Under the pieces are notes generated by a model that saw nothing but the letters and a program-made list of their open reading frames with translations, was not told the origin of the DNA and did no database searches. From Prochlorococcus marinus CUG1415 (GTDB lineage Bacteria > Cyanobacteriota > Cyanobacteriia > PCC-6307 > Cyanobiaceae): a stretch of DNA of 64,000 nt. The position numbers and the translations under genes are program-made. Below are positions 9,638 through 21,666 of the stretch, in pieces. The stretch covers positions 558,001 through 622,000 of the forward strand of contig NZ_JAAORL010000002.1 in the NCBI RefSeq assembly GCF_017696015.1. Direction: 5' to 3'. How positions within the stretch are numbered: the first letter of the stretch is position 1; each line of letters starts with the position of its first letter.

Positions 9638-10656
9638 GCTTCTACATTATCACTAAGTCTTCTCAAACCTCTTAATCCATCTCGCTCTAGGTTTCGTACT
9701 CTGTCCCTACTTATTCCTAGTACCCTACCTATACCAGTAAGAGACATTGGCTCGTCACCATCCATCCCGTATCTCATTCTTAAAACTCTACATTGCAAAT
9801 CTGGTAATTGATGCAAAAGAGAATGAAGATCGCCTCTCATACAATCCATCTCTATTTGTTCGTCTGGCAGATCCTCACCACCTGCTAGTAAATCTAATAA
9901 AACAGTGTCCTCACCATCACCAACCTTTGTCTCAAGACTAACTGGCTGTCCAGCTTTACACATCAAATCTTTTACATCTGCTTCTGGAAGCTCTACATAT
10001 TTCGCGAGCTCACTTACTGTTGGAGTTCTAGACATTTCTTGACTTAACTCTCTCTGACCTTTTTTCAACTTATTCAACATTTCTGTTATGTGAATTGGTA
10101 GCCTTATTGCCCTACTTTTTTCAGCTATTGCTCTAGTAATACCTTGTCTAATCCACCAATATGCATATGTTGAAAATTTATAGCCTCTAGCTGGATCAAA
10201 TTTTTCTACTCCCCTCACAAGTCCTATCGTTCCCTCTTGGATTAAATCTAATAATTCCATATTTCTTTTAGTATATTTTTTTGCAACACTAACTACCAAC
10301 CTTAAATTCGCTGCGACCATTCTTTCCTTAGCCCTCTGTCCAGCTCTCAATCTTTTTTTTATTATGGCAGTCGATAAATTTAATTTGTTTGATAAGTCTT
10401 CAATACTTGGCTTATCTCCTGTTAATTCAATAATTTCCAATTCTGCTCTTTCAACTTGCATATATTCTTGGACCTGCCTACCAAGAGTAATTTCTTGCTC
10501 GTGAGATAATAGTGGAACTCTACCTATATCCCTCAAATAAGATCTAACCAGGTCGACATCGTAACTAGCTTTTAAACTTGCAATTGTCGCTAATTTATTA
10601 TCACTTAATGTTTCAGAAGACATGAAAGTTGAATGTTGTTTGGTAAACAATACCAT
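9622..10656 (-). CDS. RNA polymerase sigma-70 family factor (group 2-like)
   Basis: Promoter-recognition subunit of RNA polymerase, up to 344 aa. It has region 1.2 (LVRSYLRDIGRVPLLSHEQE), the region 2 core (RMVAANLRLVVSVAKKYT; GTIGLVRGVEKFDPARGYKFSTYAYWWIRQ across 2.1-2.4), region 3, and region 4 with a terminal helix-turn-helix (LTGIGRVLGISRDRVRNLE). No long region 1.1 is present, which suits a group 2 alternative factor rather than the principal sigma. ATG at 10656 is possible; an in-frame ATG at 10623 (MSSETLSD) is an equally good start, and a palindrome lies between the two. Confidence 0.92.
   Translation of the reverse strand: MVLFTKQHSTFMSSETLSDNKLATIASLKASYDVDLVRSYLRDIGRVPLLSHEQEITLGRQVQEYMQVERAELEIIELTGDKPSIEDLSNKLNLSTAIIKKRLRAGQRAKERMVAANLRLVVSVAKKYTKRNMELLDLIQEGTIGLVRGVEKFDPARGYKFSTYAYWWIRQGITRAIAEKSRAIRLPIHITEMLNKLKKGQRELSQEMSRTPTVSELAKYVELPEADVKDLMCKAGQPVSLETKVGDGEDTVLLDLLAGGEDLPDEQIEMDCMRGDLHSLLHQLPDLQCRVLRMRYGMDGDEPMSLTGIGRVLGISRDRVRNLERDGLRGLRRLSDNVEAYFVS
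10636..10650. repeat. Palindrome between the two candidate sigma-factor starts
   Basis: TTGTTT-GGT-AAACAA, perfect 6-bp arms with a 3-bp centre. If the sigma gene starts at 10623 this lies 13-27 bp upstream of the start codon and could be an operator or leader hairpin. If it starts at 10656 it is simply coding sequence. Confidence 0.35.
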
Positions 10657-10723
10657 TAAGAAATGTAAAGTTAAACAAAAAAATCCACAAATTTACAAAA
10701 ATGAGAATAAATACCTAGTGAAA

Positions 10724-12133
10724 TTAGATTAATAATGAAGAGCTTAATAGCCATTTTGCAGTATTCAGATAAATAAATACACCTGCAATATCAGTGACAG
10801 TTGTTATAAAAGGAGAGGACATTAAGGCTGGGTCCAATCTCATTCTATCGAACAACAAGGGGAGGATGGCTCCTGTTGTAGCAGCTAAAGTCGTTATACA
10901 TATTAAACTTATTCCTACCGCAGAGGCTATTAAAGGACCTTCTCCTTGCCACCAAGCGAAGGGGAAAACTACTAGCATCATCAAAACACCTAAAATAGCG
11001 CCTGATATTGCCTCCTTAACTACTGCCTTTATTGCTCCAAGAGACTTCAATTTTTGAGTACTTAAACCTCTAATCACAACTGTTGAACTTTGAGCGCCAA
11101 CATTTCCCCCAGTCCCTATAAGCAGTGGAATAAATGCAGCTAATAAAACTATTTCTTTTAATATTTGATCATTCATCGCTATCACTTTTGTCGTTAACCC
11201 ATTTGCTAATACCAAAATTAACAACCACAAAATCCTTCGCCGAGCTATCGTGAACAAACTACTTTGAAAATAATCATCTTCATCTCCAGGCTGAACTGCC
11301 CCGGCTGCATAAATATCTCTTGTAGCTTCTTGCTCTATGACATCAATTAAATCGTCAACCGTTACTATCCCAACAAGTCTTTTTTCTTTGTCAACAACTG
11401 GGAGCGCTAAAAAATCGTATCTTTGTATTGCTCTTGCGACCTCTTCTTGATTAGTATTAGTAGATATATTAACTACATCTTTTGTCATTACATCTCCAAT
11501 CGGCTTAGATGGATCCGCAGTTACAAGGTCTCTCAAAGAGAGAATCCCAGTTAAATGTCTCTCTTTATCAGTAACATATAAGCTGTAAATAGTTTCTGTA
11601 AATGGAGCCCTTTTTCTAACTAAAGAGAGAGCTTCAGCTGCTGTCTGCATCTCTTTAAGGTCTATGAATTCAGTTGTCATTAATCTTCCCGCAGTTTCGG
11701 GTTCATATCCAAGTAATTCAGCTGTTACTTTTCTTTCACCAGGACTAAGAGCAGACAAAAATTTTCGTACAACTTTTGCAGGTAATTCGTCGAAAAGTTG
11801 AACTCTATCATCAGGAGACATTTTCTCAACGATTTCTAAAACTTCTCCTGAACGAAGTCTGTCTAATAAAGTTTGCTGAACTACTGGATCTAAATATTCA
11901 TAAACCTCAATTGCCTCATTTTTTTTTAACAATCGAAATGCTAATGCCTGCAGTATGAATGGAAGGCTTCCAATAGCATCTGCAATATCAACAGGTTGGG
12001 AAGGTTCTAAAAGTAGCTTTGCCTCATCATAATTTCCTGCGACGAGTAATGCTTCAAGTTGAATAGTAATATTGCCTCGACTACTTAAATCTGAAGATAA
12101 GGATGTAACCGTTTCAAGATTATTTTCGTTCAT
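10724..12133 (-). CDS. mgtE: Magnesium transporter MgtE
   Basis: Mg2+ channel of the MgtE family, 469 aa from the ATG at 12133. An N-terminal helical domain (about 20-130) holds repeats such as VVQQTLLDRLRSGEVLEIVEKM. A CBS pair (about 135-260) contains IGDVMTKDVVNI and FLALPVVDKEKRLVGIVTVDDLIDVI. Five membrane helices follow, with the pore-lining PLLIGTGGNVGAQSSTVVIRGL near residue 340. The frame could extend upstream to 12154 only by using ATA, so ATG is preferred. It is the last gene of the gyrB-SH3-crcB-crcB cluster, about 45 bp downstream, with no room for an M-box riboswitch. Confidence 0.95.
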   Translation of the reverse strand: MNENNLETVTSLSSDLSSRGNITIQLEALLVAGNYDEAKLLLEPSQPVDIADAIGSLPFILQALAFRLLKKNEAIEVYEYLDPVVQQTLLDRLRSGEVLEIVEKMSPDDRVQLFDELPAKVVRKFLSALSPGERKVTAELLGYEPETAGRLMTTEFIDLKEMQTAAEALSLVRKRAPFTETIYSLYVTDKERHLTGILSLRDLVTADPSKPIGDVMTKDVVNISTNTNQEEVARAIQRYDFLALPVVDKEKRLVGIVTVDDLIDVIEQEATRDIYAAGAVQPGDEDDYFQSSLFTIARRRILWLLILVLANGLTTKVIAMNDQILKEIVLLAAFIPLLIGTGGNVGAQSSTVVIRGLSTQKLKSLGAIKAVVKEAISGAILGVLMMLVVFPFAWWQGEGPLIASAVGISLICITTLAATTGAILPLLFDRMRLDPALMSSPFITTVTDIAGVFIYLNTAKWLLSSSLLI

Positions 12134-12178
12134 AATATATAAACCATTTATCAAAGTAACAACACCATTATATGAAAT

Positions 12179-12508
12179 CTAAGTAATTTTTCTACTGATA
12201 AAGAACCCTAAATACATTGTAAATAGATTTAATATAATAATAAAATTAAACCAAAATATAAATTTTATAAAATTTTCTTGATCTAAAATCTTGTACAAAA
12301 AAAATATAAATCCGCTAAAGGATGTAAAGCAAGAAAAAAAACCACTTAACATAATTTCTTCCTTCAAGTAACTTAATCTTTTTGCAATCACAAAACCAAA
12401 AAAAAATGATCCAATTATTGAAACAATGAAATCATTATTTATCAATAATCTTAAAGAAGTAGCTAAATAACAAGCCAAAAGAATATAAATACAATGTTTT
12501 ATTTTCAT
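12179..12508 (-). CDS. crcB: CrcB/Fluc fluoride channel subunit, divergent
   Basis: Small four-helix membrane protein, 109 aa, of the CrcB/Fluc family, which exports fluoride as antiparallel dimers. Arg20 and a Phe-rich TM3 motif GFFSCFTSFSGF (56-67) are present. The motif position that carries the pore Asn in the family, and in the neighbouring subunit, is Ser30 here (IVSIIGSFFFG). It overlaps the other crcB by 4 bp (ATGA), so the two are translationally coupled and likely heterodimerise. The fluoride role is family inference. Confidence 0.85.
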   Translation of the reverse strand: MKIKHCIYILLACYLATSLRLLINNDFIVSIIGSFFFGFVIAKRLSYLKEEIMLSGFFSCFTSFSGFIFFLYKILDQENFIKFIFWFNFIIILNLFTMYLGFFISRKIT

Positions 12509-12873
12509 TTAAAAATTTGCATCAAATAATAACCTAAATAAAAGCAGCAAAAGGAAAGTATTATTGCCTCAATATAGTGAAAAAATAAACGCATCAATTT
12601 ACCCTGTTGTAACAAAACAAATAGTTGATATATAAAAGAAGAAAATGTACTAAAAGATCCTAAAAAACCGGCATAAGATAACAATAATATTTTGTTATGA
12701 ATAAAATTTAATGCCACTAAAATTCCCAAAAAAAACGATGCTATGAAATTTACTATTGAAGTATTTTGAATGTTAAATCCTAAATTAATTTTTAAATTAT
12801 TTTGTATAAATATCCTTAGTATCAATCCAAAAGAACTCCCAAATAAAACAATAATTATTGAGTTAATATCCAA
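12505..12873 (-). CDS. crcB: CrcB/Fluc fluoride channel subunit, canonical
   Basis: 122 aa, four predicted membrane helices. It keeps the family hallmarks: Arg20, Asn42 in the IVNFIASFFLG segment, and the Phe-box motif GFLGSFSTFSSF (69-80). It starts 2 bp after the stop of the SH3-like gene and overlaps the divergent crcB by 4 bp at its own 3' end. The pair fits the known dual-gene Fluc arrangement. Confidence 0.88.
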   Translation of the reverse strand: MDINSIIIVLFGSSFGLILRIFIQNNLKINLGFNIQNTSIVNFIASFFLGILVALNFIHNKILLLSYAGFLGSFSTFSSFIYQLFVLLQQGKLMRLFFHYIEAIILSFCCFYLGYYLMQIFK

Positions 12874-12875
12874 AC

Positions 12876-15169
<2,294 letters not shown>

Positions 15170-15192
15170 TTAATATAAAAAAAAAACATTAC

Positions 15193-15218
15193 ACTTTTAA
15201 AATATTATTTTTAAAAGT
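15193..15218. repeat. Perfect inverted repeat between gyrB and miaA
   Basis: Ten-base arms ACTTTTAAAA / TTTTAAAAGT with a 6-base centre TATTAT, located 24-49 bp upstream of the gyrB ATG in a divergent promoter region. The position would suit an operator, or a supercoiling-sensitive promoter element of gyrB. Because it is all A+T except one G-C pair per arm, part of the symmetry could be chance. Confidence 0.5.
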
Positions 15219-15321
15219 TCTTTCATTAAACTTACCATCGCAATAAGAGAAAGGCTCGAAGTCTATGAAAAATTTAATCACTTTAATTATATAGCTAATA
15301 GATTTTTCTTCAGAAATTAAT

Positions 15322-16221
15322 ATGTCTTCTTATCAGCCTCATGTAATAGTTTTAATTGGAGCCACAGCAAGTGGCAAAACAGAATTAGCCATTGAAATTG
15401 CAGAATATTTTAAAACTCGTATACATAATATAGATTCAAGACAAATATACAAGTATATGGATATTGGCACAGCCAAACCATCTGAAAATCAACAAAAAAA
15501 AATAAAGCATTTTTTAATAGATATTGCAGAGCCGATCAATCCAATTAATGTAAAACAATTTCAAGAAATTGCTCAAAAATCAATTAAAAGAGAAATTACT
15601 CAGAATTATTTACCTTTTCTTGTTGGAGGAAGTGGTTTATATATGAACTCAATAACAAAAGGATTTTTTGTGCCAGATGTTCCTCCGCAAAAGAATTTGA
15701 GAGAACAATTAGAAAAACTTGGTCAGCAAGAATGTTGGGAACTATTAAAAAATTGTGATCCAGTATCAACTAAAACAATCAATTTTGCTGATCAAAATAG
15801 AACAATAAGAGCTTTAGAAGTCTTTTACGTAACAGGTAAACCTTTATCAACTCAAAAAGTGCAGAATCCTCCTGACTGGAAAATATTAGAACTTGGATTA
15901 GATAGAGATAATTTAAAAGAGAGAATTTTGCAAAGAACAAAAAATATGTTTCTAGCAGGCATTGTTGAAGAAACAAAGCACTTAATTTCTCAATATGGAT
16001 CTGATTTGGCGATATTACAAACCATTGGTTACCGTGAAGCAAGGGATGTCTTAAATAAGCATTTAACTATTGATAAGGCGATTGAGTTAACTACTACAAA
16101 AACTATCCAATTTGCCAAAAGACAAAAAACATGGTTTCGTAATAAAAATAATCCTATTTGGCTTAATAACAAAAACCTGCTAAAAGATGCAATAATTAAG
16201 ATAGAGTCTTTTTTAGGCTAA
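15322..16221 (+). CDS. miaA: tRNA dimethylallyltransferase MiaA
   Basis: Adds the isopentenyl group to A37 of tRNAs that read UNN codons, 299 aa. The P-loop [17 protein letters not shown] lies near residues 13-29. The conserved [17 protein letters not shown] (about 40-56) holds the catalytic Asp and DxxQ region, and [13 protein letters not shown] is near 101-113. Normal length. It is divergent from gyrB and 55 bp upstream of infC. Confidence 0.97.
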   Translation: MSSYQPHVIVLIGATASGKTELAIEIAEYFKTRIHNIDSRQIYKYMDIGTAKPSENQQKKIKHFLIDIAEPINPINVKQFQEIAQKSIKREITQNYLPFLVGGSGLYMNSITKGFFVPDVPPQKNLREQLEKLGQQECWELLKNCDPVSTKTINFADQNRTIRALEVFYVTGKPLSTQKVQNPPDWKILELGLDRDNLKERILQRTKNMFLAGIVEETKHLISQYGSDLAILQTIGYREARDVLNKHLTIDKAIELTTTKTIQFAKRQKTWFRNKNNPIWLNNKNLLKDAIIKIESFLG

Positions 16222-16276
16222 CTTTATAAAATATATAGATTTTGTTCATCATCCAATCAATTTTTAACTAAACTGA

Positions 16277-16849
16277 ATGCCACCACGCCCACGCTTTGAC
16301 CGCCGCGCTCCTGTTAGAGAGCTCCCAAATATTAATGAAAGAATAAAATACCCTCAATTGAGAGTCGTTGATTCAGATGGAAAACAATTAGGTGTTATAG
16401 ATAGATTAAAAGCATTAGAAATAGCTTCTCAAAGAGAACTTGATTTAGTTTTGGTAAGCGAAAAAGCAAATCCTCCAGTTTGTAGAATCATGGACTATGG
16501 GAAATATAAATTTGAACAAGAAAAGAAAGCAAAAGAAGCAAGAAAAAAATCTCATCAAACAGAAGTTAAAGAAGTAAAAATGAGGTACAAAATTGACAAA
16601 CATGATTATGACGTACGCATAGGCCAAGCTACTAAATTTTTAAAATCGGGAGATAAAGTAAAATGCACTGTGATTTTTAGGGGTAGAGAAATTCAACACT
16701 CAAATTTAGCTGAAACACTTCTTTTAAAAATGGCTAATGATTTAGAAGAGCAATCAGAAGTACAACAAAAGCCAAAAAGAGAAGGTAGAAATATGATTAT
16801 GTTTTTAAGTCCTAGAAAAACTCCTCTTATAAAAAAGGATGAAGAATGA
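16277..16849 (+). CDS. infC: Translation initiation factor IF-3
   Basis: Binds the 30S subunit and proofreads initiator tRNA and start-codon choice, 190 aa. The N-terminal domain has [23 protein letters not shown]; the lysine-rich linker (about 75-97) is followed by the C-domain [21 protein letters not shown]. Unlike in many bacteria it is not joined to rpmI-rplT, which lie about 30 kb away in this window. Start is ATG at 16277; no ATT/ATC start is needed. Confidence 0.97.
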   Translation: MPPRPRFDRRAPVRELPNINERIKYPQLRVVDSDGKQLGVIDRLKALEIASQRELDLVLVSEKANPPVCRIMDYGKYKFEQEKKAKEARKKSHQTEVKEVKMRYKIDKHDYDVRIGQATKFLKSGDKVKCTVIFRGREIQHSNLAETLLLKMANDLEEQSEVQQKPKREGRNMIMFLSPRKTPLIKKDEE

Positions 16850-16927
16850 AAAAAAGTGATCGAAAAAATATGACGAATGTTAAACTGTCACTAGGGATAA
16901 AAATTAATTAGAAAGGATTTTTCAAAA

Positions 16928-17914
16928 GTGAGATTCAATATTCAACAAGAAAGTGATATCCCAGCCTCAACACAACTATATAATCAAATTTGCTTTGCAA
17001 TAGCAGCGAGGCATTATCCTCCAGGTCACAGACTTCCAAGCACGAGACAACTTGCAATGCAGACTGGACTGCACCGAAATACTATAAGCAAAGTTTACAG
17101 ACAACTTGAAATAGATGGGGTTGTTGAAGCGATAGCTGGATCTGGAATCTATGTAAGAGATAATCTTACTAAAAGAGAATTTAAAAAATCAGTTTATTCA
17201 AAAGACAAAATAAATAAACAACCAGATCAAGAGGCAAAGAAGGCTATTGATAACTTTATGAATCTTGGCTGCACCTTACAAGAAACAAGAGAAATTTTAA
17301 CTAATGAAATTGATTGGCGTATTAAATGTGGAGCAAGAATTATAGTCAGCACTCCTAGAGAAGATATAGGCGCTTCTATGCTAATAGCAGAAGACCTCTC
17401 TCCAAAAGTTAATGTCCCAGTAGAAGTTGTTCCAATGGAAGAATTAGAAAAAGTTTTGAGCAATTCAAATAATGGTACGATCGTCACAAGCAGATATTTT
17501 TTACAGCCTCTAGAAAAGGTTGCCAAACAACATGGAGTACGTGCTATTGCAGTTGACTTGAGCGACTTTCAAAAAGAATTGAAAATTATTAAAGAATTAA
17601 ATACTGGAAATTGCGTAGGGATTGTTAGCATTAGTCCTGGGTTATTGAGGGCAGCAGAAATTATCATACACAGCATGCGAGGTAGTGAATTAATGCTTAT
17701 GACCGCAATCTCAGATAATAACAGTAGATTACTTTCACTTTTAAAGGCTTCAAACCACATAGTGTGTGATGGGCCTAGTTTATCAGTTGTAGAAAACACC
17801 TTATTAAAAAATCGGTCTCAGCTAATGAGATTACCTCACATAATATGCGCTAAAAATTATTTGAGTATTGAAACAATAAATCAATTAAAAAAAGAAATTG
17901 GAGTTATTAATTAG
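16928..17914 (+). CDS. GntR-family transcriptional regulator
   Basis: 328 aa with an N-terminal GntR winged helix: QLYNQICFAIAARHYPPGHRLPSTRQLAMQ and TGLHRNTISKVYRQLEIDG (about 17-65). The rest (about 110-320) is not recognised as an FCD, UTRA or aminotransferase domain. It has alternating alpha/beta character (ARIIVSTPREDIGASML, GTIVTSRYFLQPLEKV, GNCVGIVSISPGLLRAAE), suggesting a Rossmann-like ligand domain. Start GTG at 16928, preceded by AGAAAGGA. It is 3 bp upstream of cysE, so it is probably cotranscribed with it; targets unknown. Confidence 0.85.
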   Translation: MRFNIQQESDIPASTQLYNQICFAIAARHYPPGHRLPSTRQLAMQTGLHRNTISKVYRQLEIDGVVEAIAGSGIYVRDNLTKREFKKSVYSKDKINKQPDQEAKKAIDNFMNLGCTLQETREILTNEIDWRIKCGARIIVSTPREDIGASMLIAEDLSPKVNVPVEVVPMEELEKVLSNSNNGTIVTSRYFLQPLEKVAKQHGVRAIAVDLSDFQKELKIIKELNTGNCVGIVSISPGLLRAAEIIIHSMRGSELMLMTAISDNNSRLLSLLKASNHIVCDGPSLSVVENTLLKNRSQLMRLPHIICAKNYLSIETINQLKKEIGVIN

Positions 17915-17917
17915 ACC

Positions 17918-18655
17918 ATGGTGTTGAGAACTTTTAAATCAGATATAGAAATTATCAAAGAAAGAGATCCTGCTGCGAGAGGAATATTAGAGATTTTTCT
18001 TTGCTACCCAGGCTTTCAATCAATTGTTATTCATAGGTTTACTCATAAATTATGGAAATTAAAAATTCCTGTAATACCCCGCTTTTTCAGTCATCTTAAT
18101 AGGCTATTAACAGGAATTGAAATCCATCCTGGAGCCAAAATTGGTAAAAGGGTTTTCATAGATCATGGAATGGGAGTTGTCATTGGTGAAACAGCTGAAA
18201 TAGGCAATAATTGTCTGCTTTATCAAGGAGTAACATTAGGAGGCACTGGTAAAAGTCATGGGAAAAGACACCCAACCCTTATGGAAAATGTTGTAGTTGG
18301 AGCAGGTGCAAAAGTTCTTGGATCTATCACAGTAGGATCTAATACTCGTATTGGTGCGGGTTCAGTAGTTGTTCGTAATGTCGAAGGGAACAGTACTGTG
18401 GTTGGAGTTCCTGGTAGAGTAGTGCATCAAAGTGGTGTCAAAGTAAATCCATTAGCTCACTCTGCCTTACCAGATGCAGAAGCTAATGTGATAAAAAATT
18501 TAATGGATAGGATAGACTCCCTGGAAAATGAAATTCTTAAATTACAAAAAACTCTACAATGTCTAGCTAACTCAGAATCTATTGATATTTCTAAACTCGG
18601 TGATTCTCAAAATATTAAAGACAAAGAAATTTTTGAATTTCTTGGAGATGATTAA
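17918..18655 (+). CDS. cysE: Serine O-acetyltransferase
   Basis: Makes O-acetylserine from serine and acetyl-CoA, the first step of cysteine synthesis, 245 aa. The helical N-terminal region (SDIEIIKERDPAARGILEIFLCYPGFQS) is followed by left-handed beta-helix hexapeptide repeats: IEIHPGAKIGKRVFIDHGMGVVIGE (about 67-91), then GVTLGGTGKSHGKRHP with the catalytic His residues. It starts 3 bp after the GntR-type gene and ends 8 bp from the convergent secA stop. Confidence 0.96.
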   Translation: MVLRTFKSDIEIIKERDPAARGILEIFLCYPGFQSIVIHRFTHKLWKLKIPVIPRFFSHLNRLLTGIEIHPGAKIGKRVFIDHGMGVVIGETAEIGNNCLLYQGVTLGGTGKSHGKRHPTLMENVVVGAGAKVLGSITVGSNTRIGAGSVVVRNVEGNSTVVGVPGRVVHQSGVKVNPLAHSALPDAEANVIKNLMDRIDSLENEILKLQKTLQCLANSESIDISKLGDSQNIKDKEIFEFLGDD

Positions 18656-18663
18656 ATCTTGAT

Positions 18664-21495
18664 TTAATTTTTGTCATCCTTGTTGGTTTTAGGTTGAAAC
18701 ATAAACATTGAATAAATAACATTTCGTCTCATATTTGTCATCATTTCAAGAAACATATCGTATCCTTCATTTTTATATTCAATTAAAGGATCTTTTTGGC
18801 CATAACCTCTCAAGCCAACTGATTCCCTCAAGGAATCCATGGATTGAAGATGTTCTCGCCATAAATTATCAATTTGCTGCAAAATAAAAAATCTTTCAGC
18901 TTCCCTCATTAATCCTGAACGAATCTTTTCTATTTGTGATTCCTTTAAATCATAAGCTATTCTTAACTGCTCTTGAAGATAGTTTTTTAACTCTTCTATT
19001 GACAACAAATTAATATCATCAGCTTTCAGATCATCTAATAAATATATAAATTCTTTGACTTTAGAAATTAATTGATCAATATTCCATTCTTCTGGAGGGA
19101 GATCAGGATTAATATAAGCCTCTACTATTTCACTCATTGTTCTTTCTCCATATCCTATTACTTGCATCTTTAAATCACTTCCTTGCAAGACTCTTAGTCT
19201 TTCGCCATAAACTGCTTTTCTTTGATTATTCATTACCTCGTCATATTCAAAAACTTGTTTTCTGATGTCGTAATAATAAGTTTCTACTTTCTTTTGAGCA
19301 CTTTCTAAAGATCTAGTAAGCATTCCAGATTCTATAGGCATATCTTCATCAACCCTAAATGCATTCATTAGATTTGCCACCCTGTCACCGCCAAAAATCC
19401 TTAATAAATTATCTTCTAAAGATAAAAAGAATCTTGTACTTCCAAGATCACCTTGTCTTCCTGCCCTTCCTCTAAGTTGATTATCAACTCTTCTTGATTC
19501 ATGCCTCTCAGTACCGATGACATGTAAACCGCCAACTTCTCTTACTGTTTGTTCCTCATGAATCAAAACTGCTTCATATTCTTTTTTTACATCTGATAAA
19601 GCTCCTCTCAAAAGCTTTATCATATTATCCTCAGTCGGTGCTTTTTCTGCTGCAGTAGCTATCCGATCATCCAACTCCAAGACTGAAAGTTGTCTATCAC
19701 CCCAATTTTCAACAAGTTTATTGGATAAGATAGAGAGTGTTTTTTCAATTTCTTCATCCAACTTGCAAGGGAAAAGACTAGTTGAAGAATTTGAAACGTT
19801 CTTTTTCAAATTCGAGCCCAATTGTGAAGAAAAACCATTCTTAGCTTTTGAAGTTCTTTGTTTAGGAATTGGTGGCTTATGCTCATTGTCTGGCTTTACT
19901 AGCAAAGGAATTAAAATTTCTTTTAATTTAAGTCTTGCCATATAGTCACTATTACCTCCAAGAATGATATCTGTACCCCTTCCAGCCATATTAGTAGCAA
20001 TAGTAACAGCACCTGCTCTTCCAGCCTGAGCAACAATTTCCGCCTCACGTTCAACGTTCTCTGGCTTAGCATTTAACAAATTATGTGGGATTTTTTCTTC
20101 AGATAAAAGTGAACTAAGTAACTCACTTTTTTCAACGCTTGTTGTACCAACTAAAACAGGTCTACCTTCTCTATGGATTTTTGCAGTTTCTTTGGCAACG
20201 GCTTTCCATTTACCTAACTCTGTCTTAAATACTTGATCAGGCCAATCTTTTCTTTTTCTTATTTGATTGGTTGGTATGACTGTTGATTCTAATTTATAAG
20301 TTTTTTCGAATTCAACCTCCTCAGTTTTTGCAGTTCCCGTCATTCCTGCTAGACCGGGATATAAGAGAAAAAAATTCTGATAAGTTATGGATGCTAATGT
20401 TTGAGTCTCAGGCTGAATTTTAAGACTCTCTTTTGCTTCTATTGCCTGATGCTGTCCGTCACTCCAACGCCTTCCTGGCATCACCCTACCAGTAAATTCA
20501 TCAACTATAACAGCCTCATCATTTTTAATAATATAATTTACATCTTTAATAAATAATTCTTTAGCTTTTAAAGCATTAGTTATATAATGCGCCCAAGGAT
20601 CTTGAGGATTATATAAATCACTAACTCCCAAATAATCTTCACATTTAGCAAAACCCTGATCAGTTAATATGCAACTTCTCTGCTTTTCATCAACTTCATA
20701 ATCTCCTTCTGGATCAATACCATCTTTACTTAATTCTTTTGCTTTGACTAATGCCAAAGCTAATTCTGAAGCCTTTTGATATTTTTCTTGAGGTCTTTCA
20801 ACTTGGCCAGATATAATTAGAGGTGTTCTTGCTTCATCAATTAATATTGAATCAACCTCGTCAATAACACAGTAATTGAATTGTCTTTGCACTACCTCCA
20901 CAATATCAGTAGACATATTATCTCTTAAATAATCAAATCCTAATTCCGAATTTGTGGCATAAGTTATATCACAGTCGTAATTTTTCTTTCTCTCAACTGG
21001 ACTCATATCTTGCTGAATCAAACCAACCGATAAACCTAAAAAACGATGAACTTGTCCCATCCACTCGGCATCTCTTCTAGCTAAATAATCATTAACGGTA
21101 ACTACATGAACCCCTTTTCCAGTTAAAGCATTTAAATAACAAGGTAATGTTGCAACAAGAGTTTTTCCTTCTCCAGTCTTCATCTCGGCAATTTGACACT
21201 CATGTAAAACCATTCCGCCTATTAACTGAACATCAAAATGTCTCATATCAAGCACACGTTTACTCGCTTCTCTAACAATTGCAAAGGCTTTTGGAAGACA
21301 TTCTTCTAAGAGTTCCTTTTGTTTTTTAATATCTAATTCTGATGAGATCTTTGATTTCAGATGATGAGTTTGTTGTCTCAAATCATCATCGGTTAAGTTA
21401 GAAATTTCTTCTTCTAAAAAATTTATCTCTTCCACTATTGGTTGATAGCGCTTTAACTTTCGTGTATTCGGGTCTCCCAACAAAAGTTTTAGCAT
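18664..21495 (-). CDS. secA: Preprotein translocase ATPase SecA
   Basis: Motor ATPase that drives proteins through SecYEG in plasma and thylakoid membranes, 943 aa. Walker A is [19 protein letters not shown] (about 105-123), the DEVD box is near 215, and motif VI is in [11 protein letters not shown] (about 680-690). A cyanobacteria-typical low-complexity insertion ([19 protein letters not shown] and following) interrupts the second nucleotide-binding fold. The C-terminus ends [11 protein letters not shown] and lacks the zinc-binding Cys tail of E. coli SecA. Confidence 0.98.
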   Translation of the reverse strand: MLKLLLGDPNTRKLKRYQPIVEEINFLEEEISNLTDDDLRQQTHHLKSKISSELDIKKQKELLEECLPKAFAIVREASKRVLDMRHFDVQLIGGMVLHECQIAEMKTGEGKTLVATLPCYLNALTGKGVHVVTVNDYLARRDAEWMGQVHRFLGLSVGLIQQDMSPVERKKNYDCDITYATNSELGFDYLRDNMSTDIVEVVQRQFNYCVIDEVDSILIDEARTPLIISGQVERPQEKYQKASELALALVKAKELSKDGIDPEGDYEVDEKQRSCILTDQGFAKCEDYLGVSDLYNPQDPWAHYITNALKAKELFIKDVNYIIKNDEAVIVDEFTGRVMPGRRWSDGQHQAIEAKESLKIQPETQTLASITYQNFFLLYPGLAGMTGTAKTEEVEFEKTYKLESTVIPTNQIRKRKDWPDQVFKTELGKWKAVAKETAKIHREGRPVLVGTTSVEKSELLSSLLSEEKIPHNLLNAKPENVEREAEIVAQAGRAGAVTIATNMAGRGTDIILGGNSDYMARLKLKEILIPLLVKPDNEHKPPIPKQRTSKAKNGFSSQLGSNLKKNVSNSSTSLFPCKLDEEIEKTLSILSNKLVENWGDRQLSVLELDDRIATAAEKAPTEDNMIKLLRGALSDVKKEYEAVLIHEEQTVREVGGLHVIGTERHESRRVDNQLRGRAGRQGDLGSTRFFLSLEDNLLRIFGGDRVANLMNAFRVDEDMPIESGMLTRSLESAQKKVETYYYDIRKQVFEYDEVMNNQRKAVYGERLRVLQGSDLKMQVIGYGERTMSEIVEAYINPDLPPEEWNIDQLISKVKEFIYLLDDLKADDINLLSIEELKNYLQEQLRIAYDLKESQIEKIRSGLMREAERFFILQQIDNLWREHLQSMDSLRESVGLRGYGQKDPLIEYKNEGYDMFLEMMTNMRRNVIYSMFMFQPKTNKDDKN

Positions 21496-21635
21496 AAGTA
21501 AAAGTCCTTAAAATTCATCTTATTACAAACATTATAAATTAGTGCGATACAACAGAATGAATAAAAATCATATCTCTTTATTTTATAGAAATGATCGACT
21601 AGGGTATTTAAATTAAAATCAAAAAATAACCGAAT

Positions 21636-21641
21636 TATAAT
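21636..21641 (+). promoter_or_regulatory. Putative -10 element of the GNAT gene
   Basis: A consensus TATAAT is 25 bp upstream of the ATG at 21667, placing a likely transcript start near 21648 and a leader of about 19 bases. It is a prediction from sequence only; no convincing -35 box is seen. Confidence 0.4.
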
Positions 21642-21666
21642 CAATTTTCTAAAACTGTTTAACACA

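Noticed and set aside
12134-12178. M-box or fluoride riboswitch for mgtE/crcB
   Set aside because: The gaps before these genes are about 45 bp or less, or the genes overlap, leaving no space for either aptamer.
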